Positions 1 to 11,745 of a stretch of 64,000 nt of DNA are shown in pieces. Origin of the DNA: Vitis vinifera (taxonomy: Eukaryota; Streptophyta; Magnoliopsida; Vitales; Vitaceae). Where the stretch lies: NCBI RefSeq assembly GCF_030704535.1, contig NC_081813.1, forward strand, positions 218,501 to 282,500. Reading direction: 5' to 3'. A model generated the notes under the pieces. It saw only the letters and a list, made by a program, of their open reading frames with translations, did not search any database and was not told the origin of the DNA. The stretch's first letter is position 1; the number at the start of each line of letters is the position of its first letter. Both the position numbers and the translations under genes were made by a program.

Positions 1-898
1 GTGGCAGTGAGAAATAGCATATAACCCTGTCTATGTGTAAGTGATTCTTTTTAGATTCGGTAAACTCTTCAAATGTGACTACCACTTTTCTTCCCAAACA
101 ATTATTTATATGTTCAATATCAAGTACCCGATTGTATTGATAATCAAATTTGGAGCTGGGAATAACTAAAATGCGGTTGAGGAGGGCTGCAAAGAACATG
201 TGTTTTTCTAAACAAATCAAGTGGTTGGACATCTGCCCAGACAAGCATATTGCAAACAGATACTTATCAGATCTCGGCTTCCATTCTATGGTTGGCCTCT
301 GGGACATATTCTGATTAACCTTTGGACACCTATTAAAACTGTAAGCCCCGAAATTGAGATCCCCGTTGTCGTCCACCAATTCGGACAGGTTCCCAGATGG
401 ATGAGACGACAAGAGGACTTGCTGAATCTCTTTATTCAACGAAATCTGCTTCAGCAGAGCAGATTTAAAATCGGCAGAGGAGAGAAGAACCTGCCGTGTA
501 GAGAAATCAAGAGTGGAATTGGAAGAATTAGAAGGAATGGGCGCGGAATCAGCAAATGCAGTATGGTTCCAAAGAGAGAAGAGACTCAACTGCTGCTGCC
601 TCAACAAATACAAAGCTCGCAATTCGGATTCCCTCATACGATCAGTGGGAGAATCGGCTTTAACGATGGAAATACTGGTGGTAAATAAGTTTCGAACATC
701 TGTGGTGAAATAAATGAGGAGGATGAAGAGAGGGGGGAAGATGGCGAAGAGGTACCTCTTATTGAAGGAGAAACGATGAGCAGAAAGTCTAGACTTGAAA
801 TCCTCGATCTGGAAGCCGGATCGATGAGGGAGCTTCCGCTCATTTTCGTCGATTAGGTTTTGTCGATCCTCCTCATCGTCGGAAGATTCTCTCTCCAT
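1..898 (-). CDS. O-fucosyltransferase-family protein, 5' part only (runs off the window)
   Basis: An open frame of 299 codons starts at the ATG complementary to 896-898 and runs to base 1 without a stop, so the C-terminal part lies outside the window. The N-terminus is acidic (MERESSDDEED). One hydrophobic segment at about residues 49-64 (YLFAIFPPLFILLIYF) follows a basic stretch, which suits a type II Golgi membrane anchor. The lumenal part then contains FAICLSGQMSNHLICLEKHM and a later VLDIEHINNCLGRKVVV stretch. These I associate with the plant GDP-fucose protein O-fucosyltransferase family (At5g50420/At1g17270 type). Fucose transfer to protein or glycan is inferred from family; the acceptor is unknown. 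The catalytic C-terminal motifs cannot be checked here. A pyrimidine-rich leader lies upstream (about 940-1220 on this strand). Confidence 0.82.
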   Translation of the reverse strand, partial: MERESSDDEEDRQNLIDENERKLPHRSGFQIEDFKSRLSAHRFSFNKRYLFAIFPPLFILLIYFTTDVRNLFTTSISIVKADSPTDRMRESELRALYLLRQQQLSLFSLWNHTAFADSAPIPSNSSNSTLDFSTRQVLLSSADFKSALLKQISLNKEIQQVLLSSHPSGNLSELVDDNGDLNFGAYSFNRCPKVNQNMSQRPTIEWKPRSDKYLFAICLSGQMSNHLICLEKHMFFAALLNRILVIPSSKFDYQYNRVLDIEHINNCLGRKVVVTFEEFTESKKNHLHIDRVICYFSLP

Positions 899-2569
899 TT
901 CGAAACGCAATGCCCAAATGCCCAAAGGCCCAATTCAATTTCAAAGAATGGTGAGTGAGTTCATGTATGTATTTAGAAAATCAAAGAGGAAAGTGGTAGA
1001 GAGCGATGATGAAGATGTGGGCCGTAGGGGGGGAGGGAAGGTGGAGGTGGGGTTAGGATTGGATGGAATTCTGGACTTAGAATCAGATTCAAGTTGAGAT
1101 TTGTAACGGGGAGGGTGGCAGGGGGCTTCGGAAGCAAGGAATGAAAGGAGTTGGCGATGTCGGTGGGTGATAGTGAAAACTGAAACCCCATCCACCACCA
1201 CTCCTACTACAAGACGTTTCAACCATTGGCCGTTGCCCGTCCCGACTCCGCTTCTTTTATATTGATTAATTAATTAATTAATTTTAGAAGATAAATAAGA
1301 AAATTTTACTCTATTTTTTTATTAAAAAGATAAAGTGCAGGAACTTTTTTGTACATTGGATTTTTTTTATAGGTTTAAATTTTTTTATTTTTTTATTATT
1401 TATTTTCATATCAAAAAGTTATTTCTTAGAAAATATATATATATATATATATAACTTTTATATAAAATAATGTCTAATATATATATATAGTTTGACCTGT
1501 TCATGACTTTGCGTGATAACCTCGAGCATCTCCTAAAAACTAGATTTTTTTATTTTTAGCATTTAAGTTCTTTACAAAAAATCACATACAACACATATTC
1601 AATATATGAGGCGAATAATATAATATTATAATAAAATAATTATTATCATGATAATATTAATAGTATAAGCAATAACATAAAAATTTTCAAATGTAACCCT
1701 TTTCAATAATTTTCGCTAGATAAAAACAAGCCAAGCACCCAAATGATGACAGAGCGCCACGTCTACAACAAAGAGGCCACGTAGGTGCGGTCCATGCTTC
1801 CACTCCCGATATAGAAAGAAAGGATTGCTCTTCCCCATCATTCCGCTTTGAACCTTCTTCAAAAATGCAGGCGAGTCTCAACTGCTAATCTTCATCTAAC
1901 TCTCTACTTTTGGTTTTGTCTTTATTCCAGAAGGAGGAAGTGGAGATGGAGATCAACTGAGGGAAAGAAAAGAAGGAAAAGAAAAGGGAAGAAATTGGGA
2001 AGACTGTGGAATCCCAATTCCTAACTCAACCACCCCCAAGAGTCTGATTCTCCCACTAAATGATCAGTGATCACCACCATAACCTGCATGTAGAATTGTT
2101 CTATCACTACTTACTATGACTTCGATTATGAGGGCCCTTGTATGAAAAACACTATTTCAAGCCAGAAGTTCACTTCTTTCACCAGTTCATTGTATGTGCC
2201 ATCCGCCAAGTTAATATAAAAATGTGGCAATATTGAGGAGTTCGGATGAAACAAAGAACTAACCCAGTTCAAAATTCAAATAAAATAGCATGTACAAGAG
2301 CAATATCAGTAGATTCAGGACTATTAATGTTGCCAGAACTGTTATTTGATCAAAATTCTTGTAAACATATTATATAACAAGAAACATAATCGGCCATAGA
2401 CATGAACCTCACCAGACAAGAAGAGGATGAAAGAAATCAACTTTGATGTGCCAAGACTGGGAGGCTATTCAGTTTGAAACAGCTATGATCAAGAATTGCA
2501 TTATGTGGACTACACTTTAAAAGCTGAGATAAAATTTAGCTTCAGTGTTCCTTGAACCGACTCTCTCTC
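899..2569. other. Intergenic spacer between two minus-strand genes
   Basis: No convincing gene. About 900-1240 is the likely 5' leader and promoter of the O-fucosyltransferase gene. 1260-1690 is very AT-rich and holds a (TA)n run at 1433-1453. 1740-1990 is more GC-rich, with CCACGT-type motifs near 1757 and 1784 and a tiny ATG frame at 1865, but nothing coding could be supported. 2100-2569 is probably the 3' flank or UTR of the next gene. Confidence 0.5.
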
Positions 2570-5500
2570 CTAATCCTCTTCTGCCACTTCGACGAGCCGC
2601 CCGCGAACCCATTTCTTAGTTGTAGTTACTGAATTAGCAGGTGCTGCCTCTTTTCTGGGTTTAAGTTTGCTTCCATTGGGTAGTGGGTTGTCTTCCCGTT
2701 CGACATTTAGATTTGGTAGTTGATCCAGCGGCTTTGTTGAACCTATTAGACTGTCCAAATCCAGAGGGGACAAACCATACCCACTGGAGCTTGTTGAGAG
2801 AAGCTCCATGTCGCCATTCAGTAGATCCTGCCAGGTGAACTTACCAAAATCAAAGCCCTCATTGTCATTTTTACTTGATACCAGGGTTTTAGTCCCATTT
2901 ACTTTTCTTTGATCTGCTTGGTTCAGGCCTTCAATTCCCGCATCCATTTCCTTCTCAACATGGTTTACTGGTACAGCTGAGGAAAATGAAGGGTCTCTGC
3001 TGTTCTCATGGGAGGAGATCTGCCCTGCTTCTATGGATTCAATTGATTGAATTGCTTCAGCTATAAGCTTCTTGGTTTCCATGAGGGAAGCGTGAGCAAG
3101 AGGACTCCTTGTTGCTGCTACCTCAAGTGCCTTTGCTGCCTTCTCAGCTTCAGCAATTAATAGCCTGCAGAATATCATTGATACACAAAAACAAAGCTGC
3201 TTGGTGACCCGTGAAGTAGCTTATAAAACTAGCCTAATGTGCCAGTGGGGAATCGATAGCATCAAAAGAAAGATAGAAGCTCTGGGAAATTGAATAGGTC
3301 TATTTTGCCCAGCATTTCCTACAAAAGAAGACACTAAAGTTCCAGTGCTTGGGTAATCCTGGAAGAGTCATAAGTGTGCTGAAGATTGCACTCTGCCATC
3401 ACATTTTTATAATTAAGAATCCATGACAGAGTTGCAAATGTCAAGTGAGCTTAACTTTTTAATACCAATGGAATCAGCACATCCGTGCATCTACAGCCTG
3501 AAATAATGTCTAGGGGGTGTTGCATTGTCAATTTGATGGTGCAGGGCAGTTTTCTATTCATTTTTAACCCATGGATGAAAGTGAACGTAAACAAACTTAC
3601 CTTGCTCGTTCAATAGCTTCGGTCTTCTTGGTTTCAGCAGCTACCCTCTGAGCTCTAATATTCTTTATCATCTCTAATTTGGAATTTGCCAAAGGATCCT
3701 TATACATCGGTGAATTACTTTTCTTCAACCTGGTTTTCTGATTTTGGCTTTTAGTTTCACTCCCAGCAGAATCAAGTATATGACTAGTTGTTTTATTCGC
3801 AGGACTCCTTGTGGACTGTGTGTCACCACTTGGCCTTCTCCTTGGCTTTCTTGGAGCTCCTTCTGGTATTCCATGATATTTAGCCAGGGCAGAGCAGACC
3901 CGTTCACGGTAGGCCTAGTAGGAGAAGAAAAGTACATTTTCAACAAACAATGGTTAGGCACAATGCCATGAAATATGCGGTAAAATTAGAAAGACCGAAT
4001 TGAAAATACTCAGTATCAGCTTGAAACAAGTGAGGAAGAATTCGGTCCTGAGGGACTTTAGTCTAGCATAAAATTAGATATTCTTCACAACAACCAGTTG
4101 ACTGCAGATATAGGACACTAAGGGCGGAAAAATGAATCAGGTCCTCAATTTTAGGTTGAAAAAGGAGCATAACAAGCACATTTGTATATTTGTTATGTTC
4201 AAAAGCTGGGCCAAATTTTGGATAGGATTATTCTGTTCTAACCTGTTTTTACAGGTTGGATTCTATTGAGCTAGAAAATAGCACGAGTACAAAATCTTCG
4301 GGATATACAAGAGGGAAGGGTATTATGCCTTATCATCATGTTCAGACCATAATGTGGTCAAAGAACCCTTGTATGACTAAAAAATTTGGTCTCCAAGGAT
4401 AAGATATTCAGGCCTTGACTCTCCACTGATAAATCCAAGGAACCTAATTATCCATGACCAATAATATGATCCACCAATGGCATTGAGGTGTTAATGAAAG
4501 ATTATGCATCCATTAGTTGATAGAAAAACAATTTCCTAGTATTCTATCAGGCTACTCCCTGTAATAGTTTGATTTTCTATGGAAGACCTATAGGGATAGC
4601 AGCTATGATCATCATGAAACAACCCACATTCTGCTAGAGAATTTTCAAGACTGTTCAAAATGTCATGATAAGTTCTTACAGGATCAGACCATTTGGCAGA
4701 AATGGCCTCTGAAATTTTCCTCCTTTGCTCAGGGGACTTAGGTGCTCTCTTGCTACCCTTTGGTCTAGGCATCCTTTTTCTTTCTTCTACACTCTCTAAC
4801 CACTCCCGCTCAAGCTGTTCATCCAAGATATCGTAGGAATCCCACTGAAGCTCTTCCTCACCAGCATAGCCTCTTCTAGAAGCTTCTGCAATCAAGCTCT
4901 GCCACTCAAAATAGCAGGTTTCCTGCAGCATCCGCTTCTCACGGCGTCTCTGCCATCCCATTCGCACTCCAACCCCAATTTTAACCCTTGTCTCTTCGCT
5001 GCAAAATCCATTAAAACAAGTCAGTAAAAAATGTGTGGTGGAATACAGGGAAAAAACATAAATCAAAATTTCAAAACTCAAACCTCCAGAACTTAATGAA
5101 GAACCTAGTACAAGCCAGTTTGGGAGGTATCAAGAAGCTGAGTTCTAGTTTTCCATATTTCAATAGCTCAAATTTGAACAAAAAGAAAAAATAACAAACT
5201 TAAAAGGAATAAAGAAATACCATTGTAGGCTCCAGTAACCAATCCTGACCCAACACATGGATCAATTAAATTAAGCTATGCAGGCAAGAGTATTACGTGC
5301 CACAGTCAGGCACCCATGTGGTGATGTCACCTGTGAAACTGAAAAAAGAGGGGTTCTAGACCATCCTATGCTAAGTGACCATAACCTTGGCATGGATGCT
5401 AACAGCTCAGGTGGATGCCCATAACAACAGAAGCTGCCATTCTGGTGGTTACCCAAGAGACCCCTTTCTTGAAGGCCCATTTTTAGGCACCCAAGATACA

Positions 5501-8500
5501 GTGCCTGATGCTTATTTTCTTGTCCAAGTTGGAAACAGGTGCTAGGGAGTACAAAAGTTGGACTTGTGCCTTACAGGTGGGGCAAACCACCCACCACCAA
5601 GTCTTCTTGGAAAGGTTTGAGGGCCTTAACTTGGTGGCTATGGATGGAAGATTCAAAGTCACAGCTGGACAGAAACAAAAAGTCAGGCATTTACATCACC
5701 AGCACCTGAGAGGAAAAGAGACCTGCCTCTGTCATAGAATAGTTATCAGTCCCAATCAGGTCTGAACACCAAAAGGCCTGAACAAGTATCATCTATGACA
5801 AAACATGAAGTCCAGGATTTTCTGAATCCTGAGGCCTGAATATGGCAAAGCCAGGGCCCCAAGCACCTTACATTCTCTTGACCTCCATTACTTTAGACAA
5901 GGCTCTTGACCTCCATTACTTTATACAAGGCTCAACTGGCCACCAGTTAAGGGGTTCAAACACCATAAGCTATAGCACAAGGTCCTAAGTTCTAAGAATT
6001 CTTTTTTTTTTGATTGGCAAACACACAAAGAAGCATATATTAGCAAGGAGCCCCAAAAACAGGCCCAAAAGCATACAGGGAGTATACAAGAGGCGCCCGA
6101 GGGCACAAAAAGAAGCAGAAATACAATACCAGCCCTCACCTAGCACCTAGCCAATCAAAAAAACCGAATAAAGAGAGAGAACCTTCATTTACAACTGGTT
6201 TAGACCACACCCAAAGATTACAAACAAAAGAATTTTTCAACCTATTCAACGATAGCTCCTCATTGTCAAAGGCAATCCTATTTCTTTCCTTCCACACCGC
6301 CCAAAAGATACACGAAGGGGCAGCCTTCCACACCTTTCTGCGCTTCTTGCCCATATTAAATCCACTCCACCCACAAAGGGTATCTCTAACCGAATAAGGC
6401 AGGACCCAAGAAACACCAAAAAGAGTAAATAATAATTCCCATAACACTCTAGCCTTGGAGCACTGAATAAGAATATGATCAATAGATTCTTCTTCCTCAC
6501 CGCAAAGAAAGCATCTGTTGGCTAAACACCGACCCCTCTTTTTGAGTTGATCCAAAGTTAACACCTTACCCCAAAAAGCTTCCCAAGCAAAAAAACCCAC
6601 CTTAGTAGGCACACAAGGATTCCATATAATATTGATAGGGAATTGAACACCTCTTCTTGAATCTAAAATGCTATAAAGAGATTTAACTGAGAAAATCCCA
6701 TCCTTTGTCTCTTTCCACAACAAACAATCTTCCGCAAGAGGATTAAGCCTCCTCCCCCGAATTATCACAAGTAATCTCTCCACCTCCTCCACCTCCCAAT
6801 CATTAAAGGGCCTAGAGAATCTTGGACTCCAAACCCCTTCACCTCCAGAATGGTCCCACATCTCCTCTATCCAAGCCTCTTTATAAGATGCAAAGGCATA
6901 CAAAGAAGGGAATGAATTACAGAGAGTGGAGTTCCCACACCAATTATCTTTCCAAAATTTCACCCTTCTACCATTCCCCACAGAGAAACCCACCCTGTTT
7001 TGCAAAAGAGCACCTTCCTTCCTTATATCCTTCCAAAAACCAACTCCAAAGCCCTCCCTGACCTCTTTAGAGTACCACCCCCCATCTTCCTCCCCGAACT
7101 TCCTACTAATGACACGCCTCCATAGATTATCCCTTTCATTCGCAAAGCGCCAATTCCATTTACAAAGAAGGGCCCTATTGAGAATAGACAAACGTCTAAC
7201 TCCCAAACCACCCTTACTCTTATCCAAACACACTGTATCCCATTTTACTAGGTTCTAAGAATTCTAAACCCACACTTGGAAGTCTCTAAGATCCTTAGAG
7301 TGTTCCAAGGATCCCAACCCTCAAGACCCCCTGCTTCATTCATTTTATAACTCCTTTATAAGCCTACTCACTTCTATCTCTGAGTTGTACATCTCACCAT
7401 CTACATGATTAAACTCCTCTACATGAGAACCTACCATAGACAGTTCAATTGGTTCACGTCCTCTTTCATGGCTTTATAGGGCAAGCCACTGAAGATTACA
7501 TGAAAAATATCATATACTTCATTACAAGGCAAAACTATAAAAGCAAGAACTTTAGAATGATAGCTACTGGAAATTTGACGTTCAGACTATAATACTTGAG
7601 ACATTCATTTAACAAATCCAAGAGAACAAAGATGGAAGGCACAGGACCCACCTCTGAGCATGTCCCAGGTTAACCAACTTCATCTTAACCTGCATGGCAA
7701 AATTTTGTTAAAAGAAATAAACAATCCAATCAGATTCTAATGAAAACAATTAAATCATGACAACCCTTGTCTCCTCTTCATCAAATACATAATCTGTTGG
7801 TTACCTCATAATTCTAAAGCATCACAGATTCACTTCACCTATTGAATTGGTTGATTAAAAGGGAAGGATCTAAGGTGACTGCAAACTGAACAAGTTGACA
7901 CAGTTGTTTCAAATTTAGGCGAAACTGAAAGTGCTTTTATCCTATGGAGAAAGTGACCTTTATATTATTGCATGCCTGTCCAACTATGAACAAAGACATA
8001 TTTCAAATGGCATACAGTAACTGAATGTTTTTTTCCATCAGTTTGTGTGTGCCACATAAGGAATAAATGGGGGCTTAAGCAAAAGCCTGATATGAACCTC
8101 AAGAAGTGGCTCTAGTTATGAAATTGAGTTTATCCTCTACTTCATCAAGGTTATACCAAGGAAATGTGTAAAATAATTCTTACATGACATCACCTTAGGA
8201 TCCTGCATGGCAAGCTTAGTTCTCTCTCTGATCCGCTGAAGGGTTTCTGCACAAAATTAAAGAAATATATATTTTTTTTATAGGTTGCACAAAATTAAAG
8301 ATATTTAAATTTACAATGCAACACTATTGCGAATAGAGTGATAAATAGTTCAACCAGTACTCAGTTACCTGCGCTGTGCTTCTTTCCTTTGTTCCATGGT
8401 GTGTTTCCTTTATTTGCTTTAGAAATCCTCATTCGTCTCAACCTTTCTCTTTCGTCCAGTTCAGAGTACTCTTCACTTGAGGACTGAATTGGATTACCTG

Positions 8501-9736
8501 GGGGTCTTGAATCAACACCCAAGGGTAAATTGTTGTAACCTTTTTGCCCATCTTCACCCTGAACTGAGCACTTGGCTTCAAGAGTAGCAACTGCCTTGAT
8601 CAGGAATTTGCCCCACCGCGCCTCAAGATGCCCAACATTGAAGTCCACTTTTTTGGGGATCTGGAAGGGTTTCCATGCAGAGGCCAACCTCTTCTCAGGT
8701 CCAGAGGCAAATTTACCTGATACCTTACCATGAATGAGGGTTTGAGCACTCAGTGTAACTAAATGATTTTGGAAAGAAGGCTGTGCTGTAGCAATATCTG
8801 CCAAACAAATAGCAACACAAGAAAGATGTCCTCAGTAATTATCAACATGGGACTCCTAAGACCACAAATTTTTCTTCCAAAAAAATCTATGTTATTTCCG
8901 TCATATTTTCTGCTAAGAGTTCCATGTAAATGATACAATTTTTTTTTTCTCTTCCACATTTTAATGCTGCTTTTACGTATATCCAAATTTACTTCAAAAT
9001 CTTATGTTATTTCCATTGTGTGTTGAGGCCTATTTTGGCACTTCAGGCACAATATCAAAAAGTACTAGGCAAAGGGAAAAAAATGCTAAGAAAAATAAAA
9101 TTTCCTGAATGATTTACCATAAAAAAAAATGGTAAAAGAAAATTAAAATTAGTTACAAAAGTTTATAGATTTTCAAATTATTTTTTAATACTTATATTAA
9201 AAAGAAAAAAGAGAAAAAAAAAAAAAAAGTAAAATGCATGTAAAGAAACATATAATTTAATGCTTTTTCTTTCCTATTTTCATTCCTAGCATTGTCCCCC
9301 AAATTTTCTGCAACCAAACATAACCTTCGAGTTTTTATCCAAACGATGCATTTCAATCTTGGCTAGAATGCTTTCATACCAAAAAAACACCAATACCGAA
9401 AATTTTCCGCTGGAAACCACCAAAACAAATCGAAATTCTTATAACTTCAGCAGAACTACTGCTCCTTTTTCAAAAAAGGAAAAGGGGAGAAATAAAATAT
9501 TTAAAACTTGTGCATTACAGATACATTAAAAAACCTAGAACTTGCATAGAGCTACCCAACGAAATAGCCAAGTAAATTTGAGAAGGCGCGCCCAGAAGCA
9601 AAATGCCCACAAAACCCTTATGCGCGGGTCTGCTGTGTGAAGGAGCAATTGAGCTCCAATCACCAAATTTTCACATTTTTAGCAGATTGAAATCGCGAAG
9701 AAATAGAAAGAAGAGGCGTGTACCTAATAAAGGCAT
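2570..9736 (-). CDS. NUMOD3-motif protein, probably plastid-targeted (At1g53800-like)
   Basis: Seven coding exons, read on the minus strand: 9724-9736, 8369-8797, 8194-8246, 7652-7689, 4680-4998, 3601-3914, 2570-3164. They total 1761 nt (586 aa), and every junction has GT/AG and keeps frame. The first coding exon is only 13 nt (ATG plus ten bases); an in-frame TGA lies just upstream, which fixes the start. The N-terminus (MPLLDIATAQPSFQNHLVTL) is poor in acidic residues and resembles a plastid transit peptide (inference). About residues 126-147 (RMRISKANKGNTPWNKGKKH) match NUMOD3, a DNA-binding module known from homing endonucleases. Related basic helices follow near 175-192 (SEETRVKIGVGVRMG) and 266-284 (KSPEQRRKISEAISAKWSD). 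An Ala/Glu-rich, probably coiled-coil segment and a conserved C-terminal GRLVEVAEED follow. No nuclease active site is visible. Molecular function is unknown. Intron 4 (4999-7651) carries a LINE. Confidence 0.8.
5875..5930. repeat. Tandem duplication of a 28-bp unit in intron 4
   Basis: Two adjacent copies, 5875-5902 and 5903-5930, both starting CTCTTGACCTCC and differing at one base. It lies in the intron just left of the LINE insertion. No function is suggested. Confidence 0.85.
6002..7251 (-). mobile_element. 5'-truncated LINE (L1-type non-LTR retrotransposon) with intact ORF2 C-terminus
   Basis: The element is bounded by a perfect 14-bp target-site duplication, GTTCTAAGAATTCT at 5989-6002 and 7252-7265. 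The A tail of the minus-strand element reads as a T run at about 6002-6011. An uninterrupted minus-strand frame (6136-7233, up to 365 aa) is the C-terminal part of L1-type ORF2. It includes the region after the reverse transcriptase (WNWRFANERDNLWRRVI) and a zf-RVT-type Cys/His module (CFLCGEEEESIDHILIQC). Reverse transcriptase and endonuclease are missing, so it was truncated at insertion and is not autonomous. It lies in the sense direction inside intron 4 of the NUMOD3 gene. The open frame and perfect duplication suggest a fairly recent insertion. Confidence 0.9.
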
Positions 9737-10422
9737 GGATGGGGAGGTGTCATTCAGTGAAATGCTTCAGATGGAGATAGAGAATGGTGCCATAGAAGTA
9801 GGAGTGGGATGGAGAAAGAGGCGAGTAGATGAAGCGAAGCAGCGAGAGGAGAAGAGGCCGCCCAGAAAGAGAGAGCACAGTGAGAGCCACACACACTACT
9901 GTCCAAAATGCTGTAAACGCTGGATAACGAAATTACATTCAAGCTCCAAGACTAGAGCTTCCCAAATAGGCTCACTCTTGGGCTAAGATATTTTAAGCCC
10001 ATTCTGTTAGGCTTCTCCACCGTGGCTAAGCCCACTAAGCCGAGTCCGATTGATAAGGTTTTGAAAACGGTTTTGTATGTCCCGCTTGACAAACAACTAT
10101 AGGAATGATTAAAAATAAATCACTTTATTTATTTTTAAAACATATTTAAAAATATGGAAAAAGGGCGAGGAGCATTTTAAATTCTTAAATAGATGTCATC
10201 GTAGGAGAGTTGTAAAATACTATTTTATTTTTTTTTTGAAAATATTTTCACAATACTTGACAAAAACAAATCTAAAAATCTATTCTTGAGAAATGTTGTA
10301 ATTATATATATATATTTTTTTCATTTTTATAAATAATCATATTTTAATAAAAAAAAATTAAAATATTTTCTCCAAATACCCACTTTGAAAGTGCTTTTTT
10401 GAAATGAAATTAAAATCTAATG

Positions 10423-10744
10423 CTATGTTTGGTTCCCGGAAAATTTGAGGGAAAATGCGAGGGAAAGAAAATGCAAAGGAAAAGTAGAATGAAAGAAAAA
10501 ATGAAGGAAAATAAAAAAATAGATTAAAAGTTGATAAATTATTTTTTTTGTTACTTCAAATTCATTTTATTTATTTTAACTCATCAATATAAAGATTAAA
10601 TAATTTAAAAATACATAAGTTTTTAATTAGTTTTAATTATATTTGATTTTCTTTGATATTTTTCATAGGACAACCAAACATGAGAAAATCATTTTCCTTA
10701 GCATTTTTTTTCTTTCCTTTGTACTTTCCGGGAACCAAACATAG
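10423..10744. mobile_element. MITE-like element with long terminal inverted repeats
   Basis: The left end CTATGTTTGGTTCCCGGAAA (10423-10442) is matched in inverted orientation by the right end, which reads CCGGGAACCAAACATAG at 10728-10744. The inverted similarity continues inward through A/G-rich sequence (GGAAAGAAAATGCAAAGG type) for about 50 bp. The interior is AT-rich and non-coding. At 322 bp with no transposase it is non-autonomous. The target-site duplication is unclear (flanks ...CTAATG and TAAATG...), so I leave the superfamily open. Confidence 0.75.
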
Positions 10745-11706
10745 TAAATGTTATTGATTTATGGGAAAATTACACAAGAATAGTAATTAATTTATTTTTG
10801 TAATAATTTCATAGCAAGTTTGATGGGCAATGGCTTCACTGGAGGTTTCAAGATCCAGGATGGTCTAACATATGAATACTAGTGAATTTTATAATGAGAT
10901 TTAAAAAAATAATGCATGCAAGTTAATGAAATGATACTTAAACCAATTTAAAATGATTTTTATTTAAAATTAACACATAATAAAACATGTCGGGTTATGA
11001 TTATCAATTATTAGACTGGATGCTCCATGCTGCCCACACGCTACAATAAAAAATTAAAAATAATAATAATTTTAAATTTTAAAAATAAAAAATGGAGACG
11101 TCTACTTTTGTCAAAAGTTCAAAACTCAAAAGTCAAGCATTTGAACGGCCTGGGCCCTGGTAGCCTCCCGTGAATACCGAATATAGTACTTGACGAAATT
11201 CATCAATTTGTAAAACTCAAAATAAGGGATTTTGAAAAATCAAGAATAGTCATTTTTAAAAATACAATAATTCAAAAAATACTTTTAAATATATGATAGT
11301 TAGAAATTATATTTTGAGGCAATTTGGAATTTTGGAGACTACTTCCCATTGAAATTGTTTTTCTAAAAAAGAATGAAACAACTTTAAATATTCAAAAAAT
11401 GATCATTTTTCCAAAATCCATCAAAATAATGTCCAAAAGAATACATCTTATTTAGCTAAAATGATAGAATTCATATTTGAAAATTTGCTAAAGAAAAAAT
11501 TAATTTTCTCATATTTGAAAAATAAAAAAAATCAAATAATAAAATACTTTTCTTTTCTTTTTTCCTTTTTAATAAAAATATAAGTAAAATTTAGAGCAAC
11601 TTATAAATATAATTTTATTTTTAGGAAAAAAAATTATAATTTCTCTTTCAATTTTCATTATTTTTTCACTATATATTTCATTATTTATTTATTTATTTTT
11701 TTAGTA

Positions 11707-11709
<3 letters not shown>

Positions 11710-11738
<29 letters not shown>
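11710..11738. repeat. (TA)n microsatellite
   Basis: About 14 uninterrupted TA units in an AT-rich spacer; a simple repeat likely to vary in length. Confidence 0.9.

Positions 11739-11745
<7 letters not shown>

Noticed and set aside
941-1222. Minus-strand frame of 93 codons upstream of the O-fucosyltransferase start
   Set aside because: Low-complexity Ser/Pro/Thr sequence from a pyrimidine-rich leader; no domain and no splice link needed.
1865-1990. Tiny plus-strand gene with ATGCAG, a possible GC donor and a CCAG acceptor
   Set aside because: Product would be about ten residues, and the GC donor lacks the usual context; not enough to call.
9603-9986. Plus-strand frame of 127 codons, Lys/Arg/Glu-rich
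   Set aside because: Antisense to the first exon and leader of the NUMOD3 gene; composition reflects the CT-rich leader on the other strand.
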